Assembly: GCF_019091085.1 (NCBI RefSeq)
Contig: NZ_JAGXJY010000008.1
Location: 62,001-126,000, forward strand
From: Mesorhizobium sp. GbtcB19
GTDB taxonomy: Bacteria > Pseudomonadota > Alphaproteobacteria > Rhizobiales > Rhizobiaceae
Length of the DNA: 64,000 nucleotides
Direction of reading: 5' to 3'
Part shown: one piece after another, positions 57,301 to 64,000 of the stretch
How the letters are laid out: the number at the start of each line of letters is the position of its first letter
Position numbering within the stretch: the stretch's first letter is position 1
Notes under the pieces: model-generated
Told to the model about the DNA's origin: nothing
The model's input: the letters and a program-made list of their open reading frames with translations, nothing else
Database searches by the model: none
Made by a program: the position numbers and the translations under genes

Positions 57301-57315
57301 CGGTCATGGTGGGGA

Positions 57316-57468
57316 TCAGTGGCGACGGTAAACGTTGCGACGAGCGAAACCATCGAGCCGCCTGGTGTTGGCCTTGACGCGTACCCGCGCTGCTTCCTGA
57401 TGCAATCCGAAAGCAGTCGCGATCAGCATCACGATGGTCATTGCAGTGGCAAGCATGTAGATCAGCAT
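57316..57468 (-). CDS. Small single-helix membrane protein, 50 residues
   Basis: A 50-codon gene not obvious at first sight because it is short. The protein begins MLIYMLATAMTIVMLIATAF, one membrane helix of about 20 residues, and ends in a strongly basic cytoplasmic tail (QEAARVRVKANTRRLDGFAR region, 9 Arg in the last 25). AGGAG is eight bases upstream of ATG 57468 on the minus strand, an excellent ribosome-binding site. Convergent with gyrA and divergent from coaD. Function unknown. Confidence 0.65.
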   Translation of the reverse strand: MLIYMLATAMTIVMLIATAFGLHQEAARVRVKANTRRLDGFARRNVYRRH

Positions 57469-57662
57469 TTGCGTGTTCTCCTGCGCTTACAACGAAAGAA
57501 ATGGTGATTTGGTTTCACCTCTTGAAGCGGCAACCTAGTGAACGCTGCGTGAAACGTTCGTGATCGTCGCATTCATGTGTCGTTCATGTCCGCGAAATGG
57601 TTCACGGATGCCCGCAATTAATCGGATTTGCCTTCCGTACGCCCGCCCGCTAGAAGCCTGCC

Positions 57663-58163
57663 ATGACCGAACGCACCGCCCTTTATGCCGGCTCCTTTGA
57701 CCCGCTGACCAATGGCCATCTCGATGTGCTGAAAGCCTCGCTGGCCGTGGCCGACACCGTCTATGCGGCAATCGGCATCCATCCGGGCAAGAAGCCATTG
57801 TTTTCGTTCGAAGAACGCGTGGCGCTGATCGAGGCCGCGACCAAGGCCGAATTCGGCAAGGACAGCGGCCGCATCAAGGTCGTTTCCTTCGACGGGCTGG
57901 TCATCGACGCCGCAAGGAAGAACGGCGCCTCGATCATGATCCGGGGCCTGCGTGACGGCACCGACCTCGATTACGAGATGCAGATGGCCGGTATGAACGA
58001 GACGATGGCGCCGGAATTGCAGACCGTTTTTCTGCCCGCCAGTCCTTCGGTGCGCACCATTACCGCCACACTCGTGCGCCAGATTGCGTCGATGGGCGGC
58101 GACATCCGCCCATTCGTGCCGGCGGCCGTTGCCGGCGCGCTCACCGCCAAGTTCACCAAATAG
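57663..58163 (+). CDS. coaD: Phosphopantetheine adenylyltransferase CoaD
   Basis: 166-residue cytoplasmic enzyme for the fourth step of coenzyme A synthesis, joining 4'-phosphopantetheine and ATP. The nucleotidyltransferase motif is [14 protein letters not shown] (T/HxGH as TNGH), [19 protein letters not shown] follows, and the late motif is [13 protein letters not shown] (in place of ISSTxVR). Length normal. It heads a same-strand run of ppi genes, a DMT protein, queA and tgt. Start ATG 57663. Confidence 0.94.
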   Translation: MTERTALYAGSFDPLTNGHLDVLKASLAVADTVYAAIGIHPGKKPLFSFEERVALIEAATKAEFGKDSGRIKVVSFDGLVIDAARKNGASIMIRGLRDGTDLDYEMQMAGMNETMAPELQTVFLPASPSVRTITATLVRQIASMGGDIRPFVPAAVAGALTAKFTK

Positions 58164-58181
58164 GCTTTCCCGGAGATATCC

Positions 58182-58772
58182 ATGCAGCTGAAGAAGCTCG
58201 CTTCGTTCCTTGTCGTGCTCGCCGGCCTTTTCGCCGCATCCCTGCCGGCTGTCGCCGCCGACAAGGAAAACACCATGGTCATCACGCTGAAGGGTGGCGA
58301 CGTGACCATCGCGTTGCGTCCTGACCTGGCGCCCAAGCATGTCGCGCAGATCAAGAAGCTGGTGCGTGACGGCGCCTATGACAATGTCGCCTTCCACCGC
58401 GTCATCGACGGCTTCATGGCGCAGACCGGCGACGTCAAGTTCGGCAACGTGAAGAAGGGTTTCAACCCCGAGGCTGTCGGCACCGGCGGTTCCGACCTGC
58501 CCAACCTGCCGGCCGAATTCTCGCAGAGCGAGCAGTTCACCCGCGGCGTGGTCGGCATGGCCCGTTCGCAGGATCCGAACTCAGCCAACTCGCAGTTCTT
58601 CATCATGTTCGCGCCGGCGCCGAACCTCGACGGGCAGTACACCATCGTCGGCAAGGTGGTCGGCGGCATGGACCTCGTCGACAAGATCAAGAAGGGCGAC
58701 GAGGCCGACAACGGCACCGTCACCGACCCCGACAGCATGATCAAGGTTCGCATCGCCGCCGACGGCAAGTAA
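58182..58772 (+). CDS. Periplasmic peptidyl-prolyl cis-trans isomerase (cyclophilin)
   Basis: 196-residue cyclophilin with a signal peptide (MQLKKLASFLVVLAGLFAAS, cleavage near AVAA-D), so it acts in the periplasm on proline bonds during folding. Active-site Arg/Phe lie in [16 protein letters not shown] and [13 protein letters not shown]. Its central part shares an identical 56-base stretch (58392-58447) with the next gene, so the pair is a tandem duplication. Start ATG 58182, 18 bases after coaD. Confidence 0.92.
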   Translation: MQLKKLASFLVVLAGLFAASLPAVAADKENTMVITLKGGDVTIALRPDLAPKHVAQIKKLVRDGAYDNVAFHRVIDGFMAQTGDVKFGNVKKGFNPEAVGTGGSDLPNLPAEFSQSEQFTRGVVGMARSQDPNSANSQFFIMFAPAPNLDGQYTIVGKVVGGMDLVDKIKKGDEADNGTVTDPDSMIKVRIAADGK

Positions 58773-58803
58773 CCCCCCGCAATTTTCAAAAAGGATTTCT
58801 GAC

Positions 58804-59316
58804 ATGGCTGAGATCAAGGACCGCGACAACGCGCTCATCATGGAAACGACCAAGGGCCAGGTCGTCATCGAAATGTATCCCGAGCTGGCGCCGGGCCACG
58901 TCGCCCGCATCAAGGAGCTGGCGCGGGAAGGCGCCTATGACGGCGTGGTGTTCCACCGCGTCATCGACGGCTTCATGGCGCAGACCGGCGACGTCAAGTT
59001 CGGCAATTCGTCGAAGCCCACCTATGCTCCTTCAAGGGCCGGCATGGGCGGCTCCGACAAGCCGGACCTGAAGGCCGAGTTCTCCAACGCCAATCACGGC
59101 CGCGGCGCCTGCTCGATGGCGCGCGCCCAGAACCCGAATTCGGCGAACTCGCAGTTCTTCATCTGCTTCGACGACGCTGCCTTCCTCAACCGCCAGTACA
59201 CGGTCTGGGGCCAGGTCATCGAAGGCATGGAGAATGTCGACGAGATCAAGCGCGGCGAGCCGGTTCAGGATCCCGACAAGATCGTGTCGCTGAAGGTCGC
59301 GGCCGACGTCAAGTAA
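58804..59316 (+). CDS. ppiB: Cytoplasmic peptidyl-prolyl cis-trans isomerase (cyclophilin)
   Basis: 170-residue cyclophilin without a signal peptide, hence cytoplasmic. [18 protein letters not shown] and [18 protein letters not shown] carry the active site. It starts [18 protein letters not shown], 31 bases after the secreted paralogue, and shares 56 identical bases with it (58951-59006). Follows AGGATTTCTGAC before ATG 58804. Confidence 0.92.
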   Translation: MAEIKDRDNALIMETTKGQVVIEMYPELAPGHVARIKELAREGAYDGVVFHRVIDGFMAQTGDVKFGNSSKPTYAPSRAGMGGSDKPDLKAEFSNANHGRGACSMARAQNPNSANSQFFICFDDAAFLNRQYTVWGQVIEGMENVDEIKRGEPVQDPDKIVSLKVAADVK

Positions 59317-59325
59317 AGGCAAACG

Positions 59326-59775
59326 ATGATGGGCGCAGTCTGGTCCCTGCTTGGCATCCTGTCGGGTGCCTTCATCGCCATCCAGGCGCCGATCAATTCG
59401 CAACTGGCGCGCGGCCTCGGCCTTCCCGTGGCCGCCGCCGCATTCTCGTTCCTGTCCGGCGCCATCGTCCTTGGCATCATTGCCTTCGCGGTGGTGAGGC
59501 TGCAGGGCATTTCGCTCGACTGGAAGGCGCCGGCGCCATGGCTGTTCATCGCCGGCGGCATGCTCGGCGGCTTCTACGTCACGCTCTCGACCATTCTCAC
59601 CCCGCGCATCGGCGCCGCCGCGCTGATGGCGTTCCTGGTCGCCGGGCAGCTGCTCGCCGGCATGCTGATCGACCGCGCCGGCTTCCTTGGCGTGGCGGTG
59701 CGCGAAATCTCGCTTGGCCGCGTCGCCGGCGCCATGCTGCTGCTTGCCGGGGCGCTGCTCATCCGGCTCTACTGA
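59326..59775 (+). CDS. DMT-superfamily transporter half (YdcZ/DUF606)
   Basis: 149-residue inner-membrane protein of the DUF606/YdcZ group with five helices; these half-size DMT proteins act as dimers. It begins [20 protein letters not shown] and has the family [19 protein letters not shown]. Start ATG 59326 or 59329. Its stop overlaps the queA start (TGATG). Substrate unknown. Confidence 0.8.
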   Translation: MMGAVWSLLGILSGAFIAIQAPINSQLARGLGLPVAAAAFSFLSGAIVLGIIAFAVVRLQGISLDWKAPAPWLFIAGGMLGGFYVTLSTILTPRIGAAALMAFLVAGQLLAGMLIDRAGFLGVAVREISLGRVAGAMLLLAGALLIRLY

Positions 59776-60863
59776 TGCGCGTCGACCTGTTCGACTTCGA
59801 CCTGCCGGAAGAGCGCATCGCGCTTCGTCCGGCGGAGCCGCGCGACAGCGCCAGGCTGCTGATTGTCAGGCCCGGCGAAACGCTTCAGGACCGGACTGTG
59901 AGCGATTTGCCGTCGCTGCTGTGCGAAGGCGACGTGCTGGTGTTCAACGACACCAAGGTCATTCCGGCGCAGCTGAAAGGCATGCGCAAGCGCGGCGAGG
60001 CGGTGGCGCAGGTCGAGGCGACGCTGCATATGCGCGTGGCGCCGGACCGCTGGCAGGCCTTCATGCGGCCGGGCAAGCGCATCGCCGCCGGCGACCGCAT
60101 CCATTTCGGCCATGACGGCAATTCCTGCTTCCTCGGCCAGCTCGACGCGACGGTGCTCGAGAAGGGCGAGGCGGGCGAGGCGCTGCTCGGCTTCGACCTC
60201 TCCGGGCCGTTCCTCGACGAGGCGCTGCACGCCGTCGGCCACATTCCGCTGCCGCCCTATATCGCCTCGAAGCGCGATGACGACGAGCGCGACCGCGCCG
60301 ATTACCAGACCATCTATGCCAGGGAAGAGGGTGCCGTCGCGGCCCCGACCGCCGGCCTGCATTTCACGCCGGCGCTGTTTGCCGCGCTCGACGCCAAAGG
60401 TGTCGAGCGCCGTTTCGTCACGCTGCATGTCGGCGCCGGCACTTTCCTTCCTGTAAAAGCCGACGACACGGCCGATCACAAGATGCATGCCGAGACCGGC
60501 TCGGTAAGTGCCGAGACGGCGGCGGCGCTCAACGTGGCAAAGGCGCGGGGAGGGCGGATCATCTGCGTCGGCACGACGTCGCTGCGCTTGCTTGAAAGCG
60601 CTGCCCGCGCAGAAGGCCAGATCGAGCCCTGGTCCGGACCGACCGACATCTTCATCACGCCCGGCTACCGCTTCCGTACCGCCGACATGCTGATGACCAA
60701 TTTCCATCTGCCGCGCTCGACGCTGTTCATGCTGGTCTCCGCCTTCAGCGGGCTGGAGACGATGCGCTCGGCCTATGCGCATGCCATCGACAACCGCTAC
60801 AGGTTCTACTCCTATGGCGACGCCAGCCTGCTTTGCCGAGCGGAGACGAGCGATGGACGATGA
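59775..60863 (+). CDS. queA: tRNA preQ1(34) S-adenosylmethionine ribosyltransferase-isomerase QueA
   Basis: 362-residue enzyme of queuosine synthesis that transfers the ribosyl part of SAM to preQ1 in tRNA. Starts [20 protein letters not shown]; conserved [29 protein letters not shown] and [17 protein letters not shown] are present. ATG 59775 overlaps the upstream stop; the open frame extends upstream but is a shadow of the DMT gene. Part of a queA, 89-residue gene, tgt unit. Confidence 0.94.
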   Translation: MRVDLFDFDLPEERIALRPAEPRDSARLLIVRPGETLQDRTVSDLPSLLCEGDVLVFNDTKVIPAQLKGMRKRGEAVAQVEATLHMRVAPDRWQAFMRPGKRIAAGDRIHFGHDGNSCFLGQLDATVLEKGEAGEALLGFDLSGPFLDEALHAVGHIPLPPYIASKRDDDERDRADYQTIYAREEGAVAAPTAGLHFTPALFAALDAKGVERRFVTLHVGAGTFLPVKADDTADHKMHAETGSVSAETAAALNVAKARGGRIICVGTTSLRLLESAARAEGQIEPWSGPTDIFITPGYRFRTADMLMTNFHLPRSTLFMLVSAFSGLETMRSAYAHAIDNRYRFYSYGDASLLCRAETSDGR

Positions 60864-61122
60864 CCTCGACGGCATGAACCGCGATTTCCTGATCGCGGAA
60901 GTGAAGAAGCTTCGCGCCGGTATCCGCGCGCATCGCGACACCAGCGGGCATGATCTGTGCTGGCATCATCCCGATCTCTGGGACCTTTTGCCGGAAAAGA
61001 CCGAGCCTTCCATCGCCGTGCCGCCATGGCCTAAATTCATGCGCGGCTGCATCCGCTACCGGCAGTCGCTCGACGAGCAGGCGCCAGGCGCGCCGGTGCA
61101 CGACAAGGAATTCAATGGCTGA
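60853..61122 (+). CDS. Small hypothetical protein between queA and tgt
   Basis: 89-residue soluble protein starting [20 protein letters not shown], with a helical N-terminal half and a C-terminal half holding [14 protein letters not shown] and [18 protein letters not shown] 60853 has GGAG about nine bases upstream and overlaps the queA end by 11 bases; its own end overlaps tgt by 8. The tight packing implies it is made with the queuosine enzymes. No family recognised and no role assigned. His/Cys content (Cys-Trp-His-His) might bind metal, but this is conjecture. Confidence 0.75.
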   Translation: MDDDLDGMNRDFLIAEVKKLRAGIRAHRDTSGHDLCWHHPDLWDLLPEKTEPSIAVPPWPKFMRGCIRYRQSLDEQAPGAPVHDKEFNG

Positions 61123-62245
61123 GACTTTTTCCTTCAAGGTGCTTGCCAGCGACGGCAAGGCCAGGCGCGGCCTTGTCTCGATGCCGCGCGGCGAAATCCG
61201 CACGCCGGCCTTCATGCCGGTCGGCACTGGCGGCACCGTCAAGGCCATGTATATGGACCAGGTGCGCGACGTCGGCGCCGACATCATCCTCGGCAACACC
61301 TACCACCTGATGCTGCGGCCGGGTGCGGAGCGTGTGGCCAGGCTCGGCGGCCTGCATGAGTTCGCCCGCTGGCCGCATCCGATCCTGACCGACAGCGGCG
61401 GCTTCCAGGTGATGTCGCTGTCGAAGCTCAGGAAACTGACCGAACAGGGCGTCACCTTCCGTTCGCATATCGACGGCGCGCCCTACGAAATGTCGCCGGA
61501 GCGTTCGATCGAAATCCAGGGGCTGCTCGATTCCGACATCCAGATGCAGCTCGACGAATGCGTGGCGCTGCCGGCCAGGCCGAAAGAGATTGAGCGCGCC
61601 ATGGAATTGTCGCTGCGCTGGGCCGAGCGCTGCAAGACGGCCTTCGGCGACCAGCCGGGCAAGGCGATGTTCGGCATCGTCCAGGGCGGCGACAGCGCGC
61701 CGATGCGCGTGCGTTCGGCGCAGGCGCTCAAGGCGATGGACCTGAAAGGCTATGCCGTCGGCGGGCTGGCGGTCGGCGAGCCGCAATCGGTGATGCTGGA
61801 GATGCTCGACATCACCTGTCCGGAACTGCCGGCCGACAAGCCGCGCTATCTGATGGGCGTCGGCACGCCGGACGATATCCTGAAATCGGTGGCGCGCGGC
61901 ATCGATATGTTCGACTGCGTCATGCCGACCCGCGCCGGCCGCCATGGCCTCGCCTACACGCGGCGCGGCAAAGTCAATCTGAGGAATGCCCGCCACGCCG
62001 ACGATCCGCGTCCGCTCGACGAGGAAAGCGACTGCCCGGCGGCGCGCGACTATTCACGCGCCTACCTGCACCACCTTGTCCGTTCGCAGGAGTCGCTCGG
62101 CGCCATGCTGCTGACCTGGAACAACCTGTCCTACTATCAGAAGCTGATGCAGGACATCCGGGCAGCTATCGAGAGGCACGGTTTTGAAGCGCGCGCCGCC
62201 GAGATCACCGAAGGCTGGGCGAGGGGCGACATCCTGGCTCTTTGA
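61115..62245 (+). CDS. tgt: tRNA-guanine transglycosylase Tgt, with zinc ligands substituted
   Basis: 376-residue enzyme that exchanges guanine-34 for preQ1 in tRNA. Catalytic Asp93 ([10 protein letters not shown]) and Asp267 ([13 protein letters not shown]) are present, as is GLAVGEP. The zinc site is not conserved: the E. coli CxCxxC and His correspond to Ser305, Cys307, Ala310 and Asn336, so one of four ligands remains. ATG 61115 overlaps the preceding gene by eight bases. A hairpin follows at 62277-62300. Confidence 0.93.
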   Translation: MAETFSFKVLASDGKARRGLVSMPRGEIRTPAFMPVGTGGTVKAMYMDQVRDVGADIILGNTYHLMLRPGAERVARLGGLHEFARWPHPILTDSGGFQVMSLSKLRKLTEQGVTFRSHIDGAPYEMSPERSIEIQGLLDSDIQMQLDECVALPARPKEIERAMELSLRWAERCKTAFGDQPGKAMFGIVQGGDSAPMRVRSAQALKAMDLKGYAVGGLAVGEPQSVMLEMLDITCPELPADKPRYLMGVGTPDDILKSVARGIDMFDCVMPTRAGRHGLAYTRRGKVNLRNARHADDPRPLDEESDCPAARDYSRAYLHHLVRSQESLGAMLLTWNNLSYYQKLMQDIRAAIERHGFEARAAEITEGWARGDILAL

Positions 62246-62276
62246 TGGCGAAGCCGTCAGAAAACCTTTCATAAAT

Positions 62277-62300
62277 CAAAGGAAGCGTAAGTTTCCTTTG
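62277..62300 (+). terminator. Terminator-like hairpin after tgt
   Basis: Perfect 8-bp stem CAAAGGAA/TTCCTTTG (62277-62284 with 62293-62300) with an 8-base loop, 31 bases after tgt. The stem is weak and the T run is interrupted, so it may be partial. Confidence 0.4.
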
Positions 62301-62331
62301 CCACATCTTGTCGAAGGGCGGCGCGGCTTTG

Positions 62332-63789
62332 GTGAGATTAGATACGTCAACCGCACTTGCTGATTTATCAGTTGACCGGCCAGAACCGGCGGCGTTTCGC
62401 CAACGCAGCGTCGGTCTGGTGCTTGCAATCTCGGCGATCGCGCTTGTCGGGCTGACCTTGCGTGTGCTCGGCGCGCGCGGGAATCTCTGGCAGGACGAGA
62501 TCTGGAGCATCTCGCTGCTGGGTCCCCTGACGTCGATCGACCAGATATTCTGGCGTATTAACCACGACAACAATCACTTCCTCAACTCGATCTACCAGTA
62601 TGTCGTCGGCCCCGCCGCCGCGCCGCTGATCCAGCGCGGCCTGTCGATAACGCTCGGTACCTGCACCGTCATTGCAGCCGCGGTGATATCGCGCGGACGC
62701 TGGGCAATGGTTGCGTCGGGGCTGCTGTTCGCAGTGAGCTATCCGATGGTTCACTACGGCTCGGAGGCGCGTGGCTATGCTGGCCTGGTGCTGTTCACAC
62801 TCGTTGCCGTGGCTCTTCTGGAGCGCCGGCTCGACAAGCAGGGTTCATATGGCATCGCCCTTGCCGCGGCAATTCTGCTTGGCTTCCTCTCCCATCTGAC
62901 GATGGTCGAAACGGTGGTGGTGCTGACGGCCTGGACGGCGTGGCTAAGCTGGCAACGCAGCCGCAGTCTGGCTGCCGTCAACGGCGAGCTTGTCCAGGTC
63001 TTCCTGCCTGCGTTCCTTGCCGTGCTTCCGCTTGCCGTGGCAATTGTCGCAGGCGCTCGACTGTTCGGCTTCAACGTCGGCGGGTTTTCGCCCTTCTCGC
63101 TTGAAACATTCGCCGTCGGTTACGGCGGAATGATCCGCTATTTTTTCGGCCTGCCGGATTGGATCAGCGGCTGGATTTGCATCGCGGCCGTCGGCGTCCT
63201 GGTTCTGGCCTATGCCGGCGTTTCTCGCGATCGCCGTGCCAGTCTCTATGCCATCGGCATCGTCGGGCTGCCCGCCCTGATGGCGGTGGCGCATCTGCCG
63301 AATCTCGAATTCCCGCGCTATTTCCTCGTCAGCGGCGCCTTGCTGCTGCTTTGGGCCGGGGACATGATCGGGCGCGGCTTCGAGGCGGGCGGCACGAGAA
63401 GGCTTTGCGCCGCCGGGGCGCTCGTGCTCGTCGCGGGCAGCAGCATGACGCTGCTCGCCCGGTTCTACGAGCATGGGCGCGGTTCCTATTCCGACATCGT
63501 GGACGAGATGACACGGAGCGGCGCCGCCGCCACCTATGCCACCAACGCCGAATTCCGCACCGGCATGGTGGTCGACTATTTCGCGGCGCGCACTAATCGC
63601 AAAGCGTCGCTCGTCACCCAGGACAAGATTTGTGCCGAACGCGCCGACTGGCTTATTTTGGAAGGGGATCTCCAGAAACAGCCGGAGCGCGTGGCCTTCG
63701 ACTGCGCGCTTGCCTACGAACGAGCCGGCACGTCTGTCTTCTGGGGTCTCTCCGGTTTGGGCTGGACACTGTATAGCCGCCGAGATTAG
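62332..63789 (+). CDS. GT39-like membrane glycosyltransferase
   Basis: 485-residue protein with about eleven helices. Early luminal/periplasmic DE motif WQDEIWSISLLG (acidic residues near the first loop) and HDNNHFLNSIYQYVVG are the pattern of ArnT/PMT-type glycosyltransferases that use polyprenyl-phosphate sugars. The C-terminal ~100 residues are a soluble periplasmic domain with Cys (DKICAERADWLIL, VAFDCALAYERA). Start uncertain: GTG 62332, or TTG 62308 eight residues earlier; neither has a strong ribosome-binding site. Acceptor and donor unknown. Convergent with the DUF4864 gene. Confidence 0.7.
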   Translation: MRLDTSTALADLSVDRPEPAAFRQRSVGLVLAISAIALVGLTLRVLGARGNLWQDEIWSISLLGPLTSIDQIFWRINHDNNHFLNSIYQYVVGPAAAPLIQRGLSITLGTCTVIAAAVISRGRWAMVASGLLFAVSYPMVHYGSEARGYAGLVLFTLVAVALLERRLDKQGSYGIALAAAILLGFLSHLTMVETVVVLTAWTAWLSWQRSRSLAAVNGELVQVFLPAFLAVLPLAVAIVAGARLFGFNVGGFSPFSLETFAVGYGGMIRYFFGLPDWISGWICIAAVGVLVLAYAGVSRDRRASLYAIGIVGLPALMAVAHLPNLEFPRYFLVSGALLLLWAGDMIGRGFEAGGTRRLCAAGALVLVAGSSMTLLARFYEHGRGSYSDIVDEMTRSGAAATYATNAEFRTGMVVDYFAARTNRKASLVTQDKICAERADWLILEGDLQKQPERVAFDCALAYERAGTSVFWGLSGLGWTLYSRRD

Positions 63790-63816
63790 CAGCCACCTGG
63801 GTCACGTTGGCCGGAC

Positions 63817-64000
63817 TTACGTACTGACCGAGGTCGAGGCGCGCAGGCTGCAGCCGGTAATCTTGAAACTGCCATCCGCCTGCTGCTGCAACGTATAGAC
63901 CGCCTCATAGTCCTTGCCGTCGGGGCCGACGATCAGCACCTGCTGGATGATCGAACCCGGTCCGGTCTCCTCGACCTTGCCGAAGGAATAGGATTGTGGC
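63817..64000 (-). CDS. DUF4864 domain protein, 3' part
   Basis: C-terminal 60 residues of a gene that continues past the right edge. The visible protein includes SYSFGKVEETGPGSIIQQVL, IVGPDGKDYEAVYTLQQQ, then ADGSFKITGCSLR, a pattern I associate with DUF4864 proteins (NTF2-like, often with a signal peptide). Ends ...STSVST-stop, 27 bases from the convergent glycosyltransferase gene. Confidence 0.7.
   Translation of the reverse strand, partial: PQSYSFGKVEETGPGSIIQQVLIVGPDGKDYEAVYTLQQQADGSFKITGCSLRASTSVST

Overview
This window is a stretch of high-GC alphaproteobacterial chromosome, most like Mesorhizobium or another member of the Phyllobacteriaceae/Rhizobiales. The basis is gene content and protein signatures: an alphaproteobacterial CckA hybrid kinase, zinc-ligand-poor DksA, Tgt and UvrA variants, GyrA with Ala at the QRDR position equivalent to E. 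coli 83, GAAC-N7-GAAC SOS boxes, a five-gene urtABCDE urea transporter, and palindromic intergenic repeats of rhizobial type. Nothing looks like phage, a large island or a complete insertion sequence. I saw no tRNA, rRNA or CRISPR array.

Layout. 1-3.4 kb: 5' end of a KefB-like antiporter, a palindromic repeat, an AraC regulator with an MFS exporter, and a small lipoprotein preceded and followed by terminators. 3.4-12.7 kb: a LysR regulator divergent from a seven-gene peptide-use operon (leucyl aminopeptidase, proline iminopeptidase, Dpp/Opp-type ABC transporter). 12.7-22 kb: secreted protein, TIGR01620/YcjX pair, SixA-like phosphatase, DksA, FliO-like protein, CckA, DeoD and a ribbon-helix-helix protein. 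22-27.5 kb: second copy of the palindromic repeat, a glyoxalase-fold protein, a TAT-dependent two-subunit GMC dehydrogenase, and a PhoX-like phosphatase. 27.5-33.5 kb: urtABCDE behind a perfect sigma-54 promoter, so probably under nitrogen control.

33.8-39 kb: a small protein, a GGDEF diguanylate cyclase, a TPR sulfotransferase and an autotransporter. 39-45 kb: a minus-strand run uvrA > DUF302 > TIR-like protein > GNAT > DUF72. The TIR-like gene is conspicuously AT-rich and is the best candidate here for a horizontally acquired defence gene. 45-50 kb: uvrA and ssb SOS boxes, a gene-free stretch with a terminator and a MITE-like palindrome, clpP, ArsR/SRPBCC pair, ssb, OsmC and MarC. 50-54 kb: AraC-controlled VOC pair, a ParB-like protein and a SulP transporter. 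54.5-62.2 kb: housekeeping block gyrA, coaD, two cyclophilins, a DMT protein, queA, an 89-residue protein and tgt. 62.3-64 kb: a GT39-like membrane glycosyltransferase and the 3' part of a DUF4864 gene.

Most of the window is ordinary core genome. The points most worth a second look are the AT-rich TIR gene wedged between core genes, the covarying two-copy repeat, the loss of zinc ligands in three separate zinc-binding proteins, the SOS-box/terminator-bounded gene-free segment beside uvrA, and unannotated very small genes.
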